Below, in pieces: positions 1 through 10,625 of a stretch of 64,000 nucleotides of DNA. Both the position numbers and the translations under genes were made by a program. Numbering within the stretch: the stretch's first letter is position 1; every line of letters begins with the position of its first letter. Location of the stretch: assembly GCF_016801865.2 (NCBI RefSeq), contig NC_068938.1:95752221-95816220 (forward strand). Direction: 5' to 3'. The DNA comes from Culex pipiens pallens (taxonomy: Eukaryota; Arthropoda; Insecta; Diptera; Culicidae). Below the pieces are notes generated by a model, which did no database searches, was not told where the DNA came from, and saw nothing but the letters and a program-made list of their open reading frames with translations.

Positions 1-30
1 CATTACACCGACCAACGAAATTTCTGCGCA

Positions 31-312
31 GACTCAACTCGAAACATCAACCCAGAAACACGCGCACTTTGAATTTTTCAAAAATATTTTGATTGGGCCG
101 AATGGTTTTCTTCTGAAGTTTATATGGAGAATTAGTGCTGTTCTCTACTTCCACACATCTCATGAATTTTTTTTGTTGTATGCAAGAGCGACGAACGAAT
201 ACAAACTTTGGAGAAAAAACCATTCGGCCCTGTCTAAATATTTTTGAAAAATTCAAAGTGTACGTGTTTCTGGGGACCCCAAACTTCATGCTTACCCTCG
301 AGTTGAGTTGAG
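31..312. mobile_element. Long hairpin MITE-like inverted repeat
   Basis: The two ends are inverted copies of each other. CTCAACTCGA near 33-42 faces its complement near 300-307. Further in, the block with AGAAACACG..ACTTTGAATTTTTCAAAAATATTT (seen in two short parts around 54-100) faces its complement around 225-275. A block reading GGCCGAATGG is likewise paired. The arms are about 85 bases with mismatches around a loop of about 95 bases. There is no coding potential, and the open frame across it is an artefact. No clear target-site duplication was found, so the outer limits are approximate. Confidence 0.55.
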
Positions 313-389
313 TTTGTAATTTTTTGTGTTATTGTTCATCGTACAACCGAAATTTTGTAAAATTTGGTTCATTTTGACAGATACCTATA

Positions 390-619
390 CACAGCAAAAA
401 ATCCGATGGTAAAATCGCATGCAAAAGCATGCACATCACCTTCGTCAAAATAAACACTTAATATTACACACTGCATGTACAATTTTTGCAAAAACATCCC
501 ATACTGACGGGCTACATATTTCAGGGTGTAAAATTACATAAAATTGCATAAAATAATGCAATATTTATTTTACACCCAGGCCTTTTACACGCAGCTGGAT
601 TACTACTTTTTTAGCTGTG
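390..619. mobile_element. Small MITE, terminal repeats CACAGC, 8-bp target duplication
   Basis: The ends are inverted: CACAGCAAAAAATCC on the left and CACAGCTAAAAAAG on the right (read on the minus strand). TACCTATA stands immediately outside both ends, at 382-389 and 620-627. An 8-bp TSD is usual for hAT-type elements, but the superfamily is not certain from CACAGC. The 230-bp body is non-coding. A similar right end (AGCTGTG preceded by a GGCCTTTTAC block) recurs near 7458-7503, so this is a multicopy family. Confidence 0.65.
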
Positions 620-627
620 TACCTATA

Positions 628-1048
628 CACCCAAAACTAGGCAGCGCTCGTCCGAGAGAATAATGGCCTCGAGTCGAGAGAATAGTGGCACCATTCACGG
701 ACACAGAGAACACAGCTCGAGATTGGCGAGAGAATTATTCTATCGAGGTTCATTTGCAAAAAAAGTTCATCCGTCAAAACAAAAAACCAAAAGTGTCGAC
801 TACGAGTATCGAACCAGAGACCTTTGACATACTAACTCAATGACTTAACTGCCTCGGCCACCACAGCTTGGTGAACCAGGAATGGTCAGATGTCAATGTA
901 TGACACTTGTTGGAGATTTATTGTTTCAATTAACGAATGAACTCATTTGTTATGGTGGTGTGAGTTGGTAGCATTGTTCTCTCGATTTAGGCGCTGAGAC
1001 CTCAATAAATTTTGAGGGAACGATTCTCTCGACTCGGAATTTTGGGTG
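628..1048. mobile_element. Second MITE abutting the first, terminal repeats CACCCAAAA
   Basis: The left end CACCCAAAACTAGG and the right end (minus strand) CACCCAAAATTCCG are inverted, and both carry a CGAGAGAAT block a little further in. TACCTATA lies outside each end, at 620-627 and 1049-1056. The 8-bp sequence at 620-627 is therefore shared with the neighbouring MITE at 390-619. There is no coding potential in the 421 bp. Confidence 0.6.
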
Positions 1049-1194
1049 TACCTATAGCTTCCTTCTTGGATGCTTTAGCCGATTTCAGCTTAGAAAGATT
1101 CCACTGTAAACACATCAAAATGCTTGTTTTGCAATTTTTGTTGTTATGGCACCTGTTGATACCTTTGGGATTCAGCGGTTGTCCACGCTCCATA

Positions 1195-1287
1195 CAAAAA
1201 ATAATTATTTTGCGTGAAAATTGTCCATGAGGGGGGGAGGGGGTTGTCTGAGAAAGTGTCCACGTGGTTTATGGGTGGTCCCTTACA
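1195..1287. mobile_element. Harbinger-like MITE end (partial)
   Basis: This is a G-rich run followed by GTCCACGTGGTTTATGGGTGGTCCC and then TTA (the sequence is split here only to describe it). It is the same kind of terminus as the complete element at 55422-58753, whose ends read GGGGTCGTGCATAAACCACG. The partner terminus could not be found nearby, so it is called a fragment. From here to about 1820 the sequence is AT-rich with no feature I can support. Confidence 0.4.
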
Positions 1288-1822
1288 ACAAAACTAATAT
1301 GCATTTCATATGTTGATACAATTTTTTGTGTTTGTAGAAGTGATTCGAAATTTGAGAATAAAACAGCTCGTGAAATTGTGAGTCTGTTTATTTTGAAATC
1401 ACACGCATAATTAATACAGTGAAGCAATTTCATTTGGCCCACACAAATTGTTCAATGATGTGTCCTTATGAATTTTTATAATATAATTATGTACTATGGT
1501 TCTAGTATAGCTAATCATTGTGATATTTTCTCATACAAAATTTTGAAGTATAATTAAATTTTCGAAATAAGTATTTATATCAAAATGCTTGCAAAAAAAT
1601 AATCTAAGAATTCATACCAATTCTTTCTACTTTTTCAGTTTTTTGTTCCAAAATATGTTTTTTCATTATTATTGATGTGTTTTTCTCAATTAATTTAATA
1701 ACAAATAATGAATAAAATTTCAAATATTTTTTTTTGCATTTTCAGAATTGTTCCTTTTCAACAAACATACTTTTTGTGCTGAAACAAACTTTGTTGACCA
1801 GTTGTTTAAGTGCAATCACATT

Positions 1823-1828
1823 TTTATT
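1823..1828 (-). promoter_or_regulatory. Candidate poly(A) signal AATAAA of the ionotropic receptor gene
   Basis: On the minus strand AATAAA occurs about 80 bases downstream of the receptor stop codon at 1909-1911. Its position suits a short 3' UTR, but in AT-rich DNA the hexamer is common, so this is only a candidate. Confidence 0.35.
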
Positions 1829-1908
1829 TGAATTACAAGAAGTGCTTATTTTGTTGTTATGATAAATTTTTGTGCTTTTGCATAATTTCAACATGTTCTG
1901 TGCAAGTT

Positions 1909-3597
1909 TTAAGAGCGTCTAAACATTTTCTTAATCTTTCCAATGCACACGAATTGCTGGCGTATTCTAACTTTCTCGACAGTAAAAACACAAAATCCAA
2001 TCGTATACCCTAACAGTATAACCGCCCAAAATGATGTCAAATCCCGAAACTTGATCATTTGATCGTCCGGATCGAGAAATGCATCAAACTTTTGCTGCAC
2101 AACCGACCACTGGTCAAAGACTTTGCTCCACACTCCCCCGCTGGCCAAACGGTCGATGCACTGCTGGAACCGCTCTGTAAACGGGCTGTATGTTGCAAAA
2201 GTGTAGAACAGTTGGACCGACATCAGCCGTTCGCCCAGAATGTAAACTCTTCTATCGTTCGTTTCCGGGTTGTAGTTGTGGATACTGTGATAATAGTATT
2301 CGGCAACTTTGCAGTATCCTATTGTGGAATGAGTTTCCAAAAAAATATGTTTTGATATTGCATTGACATCTAGTTTTAGGTTTGAATATTGCGCTAACAT
2401 AGATTTTTCGAATGCATTCACTGCAAAGCGTTGTCCAAGCCGATCCAAATCAACCATGGTTCTTGGATTTGGTTCGTATTGCATAGTTGCTAGAAAAGCA
2501 ATTACTTTAGCAAGGTATGATTCCATCAAGATAAAACTTAGAACTTCCAGTGTTATAATCAGAAATCTTGGTTTCAATTTGACACACTGAATGAAGACTT
2601 GTACTTTTGAGAAAAACTTGTGGGATGAGCGGTTCTTGATTTTTAAATTATTCATTATAACTACTATTGCTGTTAGTATCCAAACAGGAACACCAAATGG
2701 GCGACTAAGCTGTAGAAACAGAACCCTGTTTTGACAATTCGGAACGGTCACACATATTCGTTCAATATTGGGTAGAAATACTTGATCAAAGTTGAACAAC
2801 TTCAAAGAATATTTCAGAGAAAAATCAAACAGCGTTCGCTGCGCTACAATATCTCGAGGATTCAAGTATTCTTCAATGGCATTGGCGCATTTCTTGTAAT
2901 GAATAGTGCCATTCAGATGATCGACGACAGCCTCTACCAGTTCTGCATCGATGCCAGTTGCACGACTGGTGTTGACATATTTATGAAAAGGAATTGCATT
3001 ATTGATGAGAATCTTAAACGTATACTGCTCAACATTTAGCAGTTTCAACTTGAACAAAATTTCTACAGGATTAATTTCCAAATTCACATTTCCTGAGAAG
3101 AAATCAAATGCATAATATTGAACTGAGGCACTTCCATGAGTCACAAATAGTAAACTAGTACAACCGTAAAATTTAACAACATTTGCAATGCTTTTCATAA
3201 GCTGGCTTTTATCATCGCGAAGAAATAACACCACCTTTGTTTTCGTTTGCCACAGTTCACATTCGTGCAATGTTTTCATAAGCTTTTCACCGTCACCTTT
3301 AGATGTATCGACCAAAATCAATGATAATTTTCGTATTGATTTTGGCTGTTCACAATGCTCGTAAAAGGAACCCCCGATGAGTTGCACAGTAACTAGCCCA
3401 CTTTGGGTAACTTTTTGAAATGCATTTTCAAAAACAGAATCACGGACATTCGCAAACGCCACGTCGTGAATACCACTGTCGGAATTTTCCAACCTGGTTA
3501 TGATATTTTGTACCAGTTGGGAAATGTCGTTCTGAACATCACCATGGGCAGACAGGAAACAGAAACAGCAGAGAATTGCCATTTGTAACGTGATCAT
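1909..3597 (-). CDS. Divergent ionotropic receptor (IR, variant ionotropic glutamate receptor family)
   Basis: This is a predicted chemosensory ligand-gated cation channel of sensory neuron membranes. The 562-aa frame is uninterrupted and has no intron. The first ATG is at 3597; the open frame begins seven codons upstream at a TTG, which I do not use. A signal peptide covers about residues 1-19 (MITLQMAILCCFCFLSAHG). The ligand-binding S1 half includes residues 193-270 (KILINNAIPFHKYV; GIDAELVEAVVDHLNGT). M1 is about 303-319, and the pore/M2 segment about 345-371 ends in the family-like ESYLAKVIAFLAT..YEP. S2 is about 375-515, M3 about 522-541, and the cytoplasmic tail is short. The length fits divergent insect IRs, which lack the amino-terminal domain of true glutamate receptors. 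The M1-M2 loop is short and no canonical glutamate-binding triad can be assigned, so the ligand cannot be predicted. Which mosquito IR subfamily it belongs to cannot be told without a tree. It looks intact. Confidence 0.88.
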   Translation of the reverse strand: MITLQMAILCCFCFLSAHGDVQNDISQLVQNIITRLENSDSGIHDVAFANVRDSVFENAFQKVTQSGLVTVQLIGGSFYEHCEQPKSIRKLSLILVDTSKGDGEKLMKTLHECELWQTKTKVVLFLRDDKSQLMKSIANVVKFYGCTSLLFVTHGSASVQYYAFDFFSGNVNLEINPVEILFKLKLLNVEQYTFKILINNAIPFHKYVNTSRATGIDAELVEAVVDHLNGTIHYKKCANAIEEYLNPRDIVAQRTLFDFSLKYSLKLFNFDQVFLPNIERICVTVPNCQNRVLFLQLSRPFGVPVWILTAIVVIMNNLKIKNRSSHKFFSKVQVFIQCVKLKPRFLIITLEVLSFILMESYLAKVIAFLATMQYEPNPRTMVDLDRLGQRFAVNAFEKSMLAQYSNLKLDVNAISKHIFLETHSTIGYCKVAEYYYHSIHNYNPETNDRRVYILGERLMSVQLFYTFATYSPFTERFQQCIDRLASGGVWSKVFDQWSVVQQKFDAFLDPDDQMIKFRDLTSFWAVILLGYTIGFCVFTVEKVRIRQQFVCIGKIKKMFRRS

Positions 3598-3816
3598 GAT
3601 TGCGGAACTGCTGAACAATTTTATTGTATTAACTTTACTTGACTAAAAGCAAACCAGGTGTGCTACCAGAATACATTTTCAACGAAACCAACTATATTTT
3701 AATTGTTTGTTGATAACATTCAAGGTTGTATTTAAAGAAATTGTTTTGTTTTTCAATGAAAAAATGTAATGTAAACCAACAGATGTTGTAACTCTCAAGT
3801 ATTTGACTAGTACCTT

Positions 3817-3999
3817 CACGGAGAAAAATGAGTTCCCAAAATCGTGAACAAGCGTTCATGAAAATGGAAACCACGAACAAAGTGTTCAAATTTCATGGTA
3901 CGTATTTCAAAATCGTACCATGGGATTTGAACACTTTGTTCGGGGTTCCCATTTTCATGAACGCTTGTTCACGATTTTGGGAACTCATTTTTCTCCGTG
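3817..3999. mobile_element. Perfect-hairpin MITE, ends CACGGAGAAAAATGAG
   Basis: The left arm begins CACGGAGAAAAATGAG at 3817, and the right arm ends with the exact complement at 3999. Pairing continues for about 80 bases with few mismatches and leaves only a tiny loop near 3908. It lies about 220 bp upstream of the receptor start codon. No convincing target duplication was seen beyond a possible TT/TT. Confidence 0.75.
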
Positions 4000-5346
4000 T
4001 TATCAATTTTGTTCTTCTTTGCCCGCAAAATTGACTCGTTTTATTACATCTTAATGCACATAAAACATTACAGCATAAAATGTTCAGATTTTAAAATATG
4101 TTTCATTTAAGTTAATGCATGAAATAATAAACTGAAACAAGCTTAAAAACTAAATTGAGAAAGTTTGATATCAACCCAAAAGTAGTCTCTCCAACTTTTA
4201 AAAAATTAACTTAACGAAAATGTGTTCCCAATACCGATCTGATAATCTCTTAAAGTATTTAGTTTATCCCACCACAGATAAACAGTCGCTGCTCCCGTCA
4301 CCCTCCCCTAGGAGAAAAAAAACTTCAAGACAACAAAAGTAAACACAAAGTAACAGAAACTTTAACCTCCCCCCCCCCTTCTTTTTCTCGCTTTGAATAG
4401 AAATCGACCAGATTATGGTAATGATGATTGCGATGGAGGCCAACTTCCTTAGAGCAGTGTGCTCGTAGTGGCTTTTTGTCTTGTCTGCCAGCTGAGTTGA
4501 GTAGCTGCTGCTGCTCTCTTTTCAAGGATTGCCTGCTGAACTTGGCTCGAGTTTCCCTCGAGTACCCTTGAGACTTGAAGTTGCCTCGTGTGGGATTTTT
4601 TCTCTGCTCCAAAAAAAAGGACAAAAATGGAAAACAACAGGGCGAACGGACCCTGGAATGAAATTATTGTCAAATATTTGCGATACTTCACGCAAATATG
4701 TACAGAAACAGATGATACGGGGGGGTCCGTGTGGTCTCTTCAGCAAAGCTGAAACATTTGGGAAACATATGGACTTTCTACTCCTCCACGATATTCATAC
4801 ATGTCAGGGAGAGTGGAAAAAAAACTTTCAATCCGTGGGATGGGGAAATTTGCCATTATTTTTGCTCGTCTGTTTTGTTCAGCACTGCCTTATAGTCATG
4901 CGAAATTCAACCCAAAAAATGCTGTTTTGCACAAACATATGGTACCAAAATAACGAATGGAGCATTTTCAAGGAAGGACATTCTCTTGGAAAACGGCAAC
5001 AAGTTTTTTTTCTTCTTTCGGTACTTCAGTATTAAACTTTTTTAAACAGTTAAAATCCTTTGTTAATGTATGTTGAACTTTTTTTAAAGCTTTTAACAGT
5101 ATTAAAGGCAAATTAAAACTAAGCCTCAATTACCCGTTGTTTCGATTTGCCGTTGGGCTACAAAGAAACTCAAGTAAACTTCAGCTCTTGACTGTGACCT
5201 CTGAACCATTAATGATTTGGCTCAAAATTGATACGGATGAAAAGGTGAAGCCTTGAGTGCTGCACAAAATGGCGTTCTTAACTCAATTTGATCCAAAATA
5301 AACGTGCGACAAGATAGCACGACAACGACGAAATGTAGCAATGTCG
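4000..5346. other. Intergenic, no gene supported
   Basis: The first 250 bases are AT-rich. From 4290 to 4800 the composition shifts to C/T-rich stretches with a C run at 4369-4377. A 168-codon open frame at 4529-5035 shows no recognisable domain and no splice context, so I leave it out. Confidence 0.5.
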
Positions 5347-5354
5347 GTATGAAG

Positions 5355-6616
5355 TAGTGCGTCCATCCCGGGAATTCCCGGGACAAAAATCCCGGGATTT
5401 TTCCAAAACCGGGAATTCCCGAATCCCGGGATTTTTTTATAATTTGTCCCGGGAATTCTCAAAATTAGAAAAATACAAATTTTGGTCTGGAAATTTAGAT
5501 TTGGTTGTGGAAATAGATGAACAGTTGAATATCTGATAATCGATAGTAATTTTAAGACACTTTAATTTGTATTCGACATATATCAGCATTAATTTGGTTT
5601 ATTAGGGAAAACTGTTAAAATTTTTGCTTACCGATCTGCATTATGCCTAGTGCTTTAATTATTTCCTATTTGATTTTATATATTTTTAAAAGATTGAGAT
5701 ATCTACGTATTTTTATGACATACAATTTGGAAAAAATCAATTCAAATTATTTTTCATCAAACACCGGCATGTGGGGCAAATCAGGACAAATGAAACGAAT
5801 TAAGACATCTATTTAGCCATTTTTATTGCATGATGTTTTGAATGACTTTGGTTAAAACAGGAACAGAACAAAACAATTTCACAGAACACCGATTTCCAAA
5901 TTTATTGCTCTAAAATATCTTTACCTATTCAGACTGTATTCCTGTTTTTTTCCTAGTTGGCGGTAGTAACGTAAAGATAATTTATAAAATATGTTTTTTG
6001 CTAAAAATTTTTTTGAAACTTGGACTTTTCAGCACAAGTATCAATAAGTAAAATTTTTATTTTCTATTTAATTTTAACGGTGAATTTATTTAACTCATGG
6101 ATAATTGCAATCAAACCATTAAAAAGGCGTTTATTCGGGATTGCAAAAAATGTTGAAAACAACTTGTTTTTCCAGCACTTGTCGTATTTCAAGATTTCTT
6201 TTTCAAACCAACCAATCAACCAAGAAATTTCTATGTACATAGGACATTTTGAAATAGTAATCGAGCCTCTTGTTTGTTTTAAAGATAATTTCAAAAAAAA
6301 ATTCGATCTTTTTATATAAGACTTATTTAATTTGAATCACATTGTAGGTCATTTAAAATTCAAAGCACAACAAAGAACAAAAAACTTATTTTAATTTCAT
6401 TTAAGCTATTTAAAAACTGTCATCTTTGTTTAGATTGAAGTGTAGAATATCACCAATTAATATGATTGAGCTTATTCTATGATTTTAAGCTTGAAAAACA
6501 TAACAAATATAATGAAAAAAATAGATTTTACGACTGTTTCAAAAATTTATCGGGATTCCAAAAATATTTTTCCCGTTCCCCGGGAAATACAAAACCCGGG
6601 AAATTTAGACGCCCTA
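5355..6616. mobile_element. hAT-like non-autonomous element, terminal TAGTGCGTCC / TAGGGCGTCT
   Basis: GTATGAAG occurs directly outside both ends (5347-5354 and 6617-6624), a perfect 8-bp TSD. The left terminus reads TAGTGCGTCCATCCCGGGAA. The right one, on the minus strand, reads TAGGGCGTCTAAATTTCCCG. Both are followed by repeated CCCGGGAATTCCCGGG-type palindromes. YARNG ends with an 8-bp TSD are the hAT signature. The 1.26-kb interior is AT-rich, and I see no transposase motif or long frame in it. Confidence 0.75.
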
Positions 6617-7004
6617 GTATGAAGCGTTTTGTGATACTTTCTGTTTCGAATTATCGAGTAAAAATAATATAAGATAGCATAATTTTAGAGGAACTTCCAC
6701 CGGGCACCTTATGTTGGAATTTCAGCACTTTGACCATCAATTACAGCTTCTAAAAAGCGTTTTCATCTGAAATCATGTAGTTATTATCTTTTTAGGATGT
6801 AAGCGAGCATGTTTTTGTTAAAAGTTTTGAAAAGTTTGTTTTTGATATATCGAAAATCGGTCACTTTAATGGAATTACGAACGGATCCTTAATCTGCCAC
6901 ACAGACCTTTGTTGAAATTTTACCTCAATTTCGAAAAGTGGTAAAATTACACATTTTCAGAGGAAAGATTACACATTTTATCTGACATAAAAGATGTACC
7001 CCTT

Positions 7005-7258
7005 GAAAAAACGAAGTTGACTTTATAGCTGTCGGCCACCATTGCTAGTACCAACCACTAGTGTCTTCCTTTTAATCTACAAGGACTTCGCCGCCCTGGG
7101 CTCCTAAGTGTATGAAAGTATGGCACGGAGCGACGGCGCCGAATACCCATATTTACACAAAGAATTTTAGAGCGCCCGCCGCGGGATTCGAACCGGCGAC
7201 CTCTGGATTGTGAGTCCAGTGCGCGGTCCGATTGATCCACACGGGCGGGACCAAAAAT
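7005..7258 (-). mobile_element. tRNA-derived SINE with 12-bp target duplication
   Basis: On the minus strand the head begins about 7250 with GCCCGTGTGGATCAATCGG (A-box region). It continues through an anticodon-like stem-loop (CTGGA CTCACAA TCCAG) and a B box GGTTCGAATCCCG near 7185-7200. The body runs to about 7080 and then a short T-rich tail. GATGTACCCCTT flanks it at 6993-7004 and 7259-7270. The T-stem and acceptor stem have mismatches and sequence continues past the acceptor, so this is a SINE and not a functional tRNA gene. Confidence 0.75.
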
Positions 7259-7270
7259 GATGTACCCCTT

Positions 7271-7643
7271 CCCAGATGCAATATTACCATGACTTTGTTT
7301 ACTGTGCAACCATATCAGGAAGTTTCCCTGATTAAGTATCTTTCAAAAAAATCTAACTTTGATGAAACCTACTTTTTTAAGGTACTTTGAAAAAATCTCT
7401 GTAATGCTCAGTGTGAACACAAATTTTAATGGTTTCTTTTGATCAGCAATTTCTCCCCAAGGCCTTTTACGCGCAGCTAGATTACAAATTTTTTAGCTGT
7501 GTAACATTGGTGTGGTGGTTTTAGCCAATTATTTGAAAATGGTGAAAAGTTAAAATTAGCAAAGTCTTTGCCTTGCTTCGGATTAAAAAGACAAAATAAG
7601 CATTGTGGAATCATTTTCTTGAAAAACTTGTTTTGAGATACGC
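7271..7643. other. AT-rich spacer with a MITE right-end fragment
   Basis: Near 7458-7503 the sequence resembles the right end of the MITE at 390-619 (GGCCTTTTACGCGCAGCTAG then TTTTTTAGCTGTG). The matching left end was not found. Nothing else is supported here. Confidence 0.4.
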
Positions 7644-9059
7644 CATCATGGCTTGTCTAAAGGTTATTTTTATAAAACTTGAATGAGCCTTGGTAATTCT
7701 TTCTGGAGCTTGTTGAGGGGACTGTCCCGAGTCAGGGAAATTATTTTTCAAAAAAATCTATCGGTAAAAAATGATTTTATCTCATTTTGAAGTTTTTATA
7801 CAATATATTTAAGCTAAAATCATGAAAAAGTATTAAATAAATTGCTGAAATTATGATGTTTTTTGTTGTTATTTCATCAAAACATCAGTTTCGAGTTCCC
7901 TAAACATGTCTTCAATATCCTACATCATGGAAAAATGTTTATCTTGGTCGTCAGTTTCGATAATAGCTGCAAAATAGGGGTTTTCCTAGTTTTTTTTCAA
8001 GTTTATCTGGAAACATCATATTCGTGTTTATCAAAACTGTTTACGTGGATTTATAGCAAATAAAACCCAGAATAAATTTGCAGAATAAACATGCTATTAT
8101 ACTAATCTCTGAACAGTTACAACAATTTGAGTGTAGAGAAAGCTGCAAATTTTTAAATTCTTTGATATTTATTCCCTTTTTATCCTACTACTATTAATTT
8201 CAGGATGACAAATCAAAAGTCTTGAGTTGGATTTTATTTTTTTTTATTTGTAAAAATTACATATTGACAAATTATTGAACATCTTACAAAATTCTGCTAA
8301 GCGACTTAAGTGTATTGTTGAATAAAAATGTTGTATTTACGGTGTTCCAATACAATAATTTTCAACGCAAACGGCATGGCCAAACTCTAAAGTGCTCGGA
8401 TCGGCATCAAATATTCGGGATTCTCTACTCAAAATAGTTTATACATATTTTTTTGTTATGTCATTAGGGTGGTTCCTGCCGCGTCAAGGCGGCTCAAAGA
8501 TGACAATTTTGAGATTTTTTTTAGATCATTGTCATAATTCGATGAAACAATGTCAAGTAATGGTTTTGGAAATATATAACTTTTCAGAGATTTGATGTAA
8601 TATCATGTTTATTCTGCAAATTTATTCTGGATGTTAATTGCTACTAATCCACGTAAACAGTTTTGATAAAAACGAATAAAGTTGATGTTTCCAGAAGAAC
8701 TTGAAAAAAGCTAGGAAAACGCCTATTTTGCAGCTATTATCGAAACTGACGACCAAGATAAACATTTTTCTAAGATGTAGGATATTGAAGACATGTTTAG
8801 GGAGCTCGAAACTAATGTTTCGATGAAATAACAACAAAAAACATCATGATTTCAGCAATTTGTTTGATACTTTTTCATGATTTTAAATTAAATATATTGC
8901 ATAAAAACTTCAAAATGAGATAAAATCAATTTTCACCGATAGATTTTTTTGAAAAATAGTTTCCCTGACTCGGGACAGTCCCCTCAACAAGCTCCAGAAA
9001 GAATTACCGAGGTTCATTCAAGTTTTATGAAAATAACCTTTAGACAAGCCGTGGCCATG
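7644..9059. mobile_element. 1.4-kb palindromic repeat element
   Basis: The left arm (7644 to about 8100) and right arm (about 8590 to 9059) are inverted copies with scattered substitutions. Anchor words are GCTTGTCTAAAGGTTATTTT, GAGGGGACTGTCCCGAGTCA and GGTCGTCAGTTTCGATAATA on the left, with their complements on the right. The unpaired centre (8100-8590) is AT-rich. The two 67-codon frames (7863-8063, 8634-8837) are the same arm sequence read twice and are not genes. Confidence 0.75.
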
Positions 9060-10552
9060 ATTAAATATTTGAGTTACGTTTCTAACGGGCGAGCTCCAAC
9101 CAGGCCCACATTGCCGTCTGTCACGCAACTCACGAACACTGTCATCTTAGGGTAAGGCTGGTTCAGATGGTCGCATGACGAAAGCGCCTATATTTAAAAA
9201 TATTTTTAACAAATTCCTCGGATAATTTTACATCACATATTTTCAATCGGGGAAAAAACAACTTTTTGCTAAACTGCGAAAACATGAAAATTTGAGCGAT
9301 GATCTATACTTTTTTGGGTACTGCTATTTCCGTAATTGAAAAAAAACTTTTGGTCAGAAATTAAAAAAAAGCGTGGGAAAATAAGACTGAAGATAATAAT
9401 TGTATTCTGCAGATTAAGCCTGAATATATCGGAAAACAATTCAAACTAAACATAACAAAAATTAAAATACAAAAATGGCAGAAGAAAAACATAAAACAAC
9501 AGATGTGCTGAATTGTTAAGAACAAACGTAGTTCAAATAGACTCTGAAATCTAGCAAAAAATAAATCTTTTGAGGGTTATCGAATGTCGATTGTCCAGAG
9601 AACTTCGCGGTAGCTTTCCCAGTGCTGAAAATGGCCGACGAAGGGGTTTCGGCTATGCAAGAGCAAGTCTGAAATGTGAAGTTTGAAAAATGAACGGACG
9701 TCCAACGTCCTTGTGCTCGGTTCAATGAAATGCTGCAGGATATGTTAACCCTTGATGCGCACGGAAAGTTTCTTGATATTCTATATCGATGTTTATTTCA
9801 AACCATCGATCCGCAAGTCAAGGGTTATCCAACCCAACCTCGAACCCGTACCCACGGGTCCCGTTGCAATTGAGGCGAAGGATGGAAATAACCCACATCC
9901 AGCGTAATCCAGTGCAGGAAAATAAAAAAGAATCCTCGAGAAGGTGAAGGATTTTCCCCGGCTTGTTTGTCTAACGCGAACGGGCGCGGGCAAACGATAT
10001 TTATAGATCGATGGTTTTTCGTTTAGGTTTACAGCTTTTTTTTTTCTCGCTCACTCCTTGTTCCACGTGAAGGACCCTCAACTCTTGGAGGGCCATTGCT
10101 CTTTGCTGGATATGGCTTACTAAATGGTGGTACTGACTGGGGTTGGAGAAGCATAGGCATTCCATCGATTTATCATCGATGTGTGGACTGAGGTGATTTT
10201 TATGGGTTTCAATGTTGGCTCAAACTCGGATTGTTTTCTTCTAAGTGAATTGATAACTATTAGAATCACTTGTGTATTCTAATGCGATGGAATGGATTCC
10301 TTTGATTTTATTATTTTGTTAAATGAAGGTATTTCGGCTGCCTGTAAACGACCAGACTGTAGATATTTTTTAATTTTTTTAATGAAATGTCCAATTTTTG
10401 TCAGACTGTGCATTTTAAACACATTTAAACAAATGTATGACGCTAAATAACTTGAAGTGTTTCGTGGAAGAGCACCCGTTAAAGAGAACCACTTCCAAAG
10501 TCTTATCTCTTGAAGCACCTCACCGAGATAAACAACTTACTTCCGATGATGG
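9060..10552. other. Intergenic region upstream of the MBF2-family gene
   Basis: The part from about 9700 to 10250 is richer in GC than its surroundings, seems single-copy, and contains small dyads such as ATCGATG repeats near 9788-9808 and 10160-10180. It may include cis-regulatory DNA for the gene starting at 10626, but no specific site can be named. No coding frame is supported. Confidence 0.4.
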
Positions 10553-10559
10553 TATAAAT
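10553..10559 (+). promoter_or_regulatory. TATA box of the MBF2-family gene
   Basis: TATAAAT stands 73 bases upstream of the ATG. Arthropod initiator-like sequences follow at a suitable distance: TCACT at 10585-10589 (about 32 bases downstream) and TCAGT at 10596-10600. This implies a short 5' UTR of 25-40 bases. Confidence 0.65.
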
Positions 10560-10625
10560 TATTCCACTCTCGCCGGCGCTGCTGTCACTATCGTATCAGT
10601 AAAGTTATCGACTCAGCTCCTCGTC

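Noticed and set aside
4529..5035. 168-codon plus-strand frame
   Set aside because: No homology recognised, composition follows the surrounding low-complexity DNA, and no promoter or splice context.
7120..7258. Possible functional tRNA gene (anticodon-like CAC)
   Set aside because: T-stem and acceptor mismatches, sequence continuing past the acceptor, and a 12-bp TSD around the larger unit show it is a SINE head.
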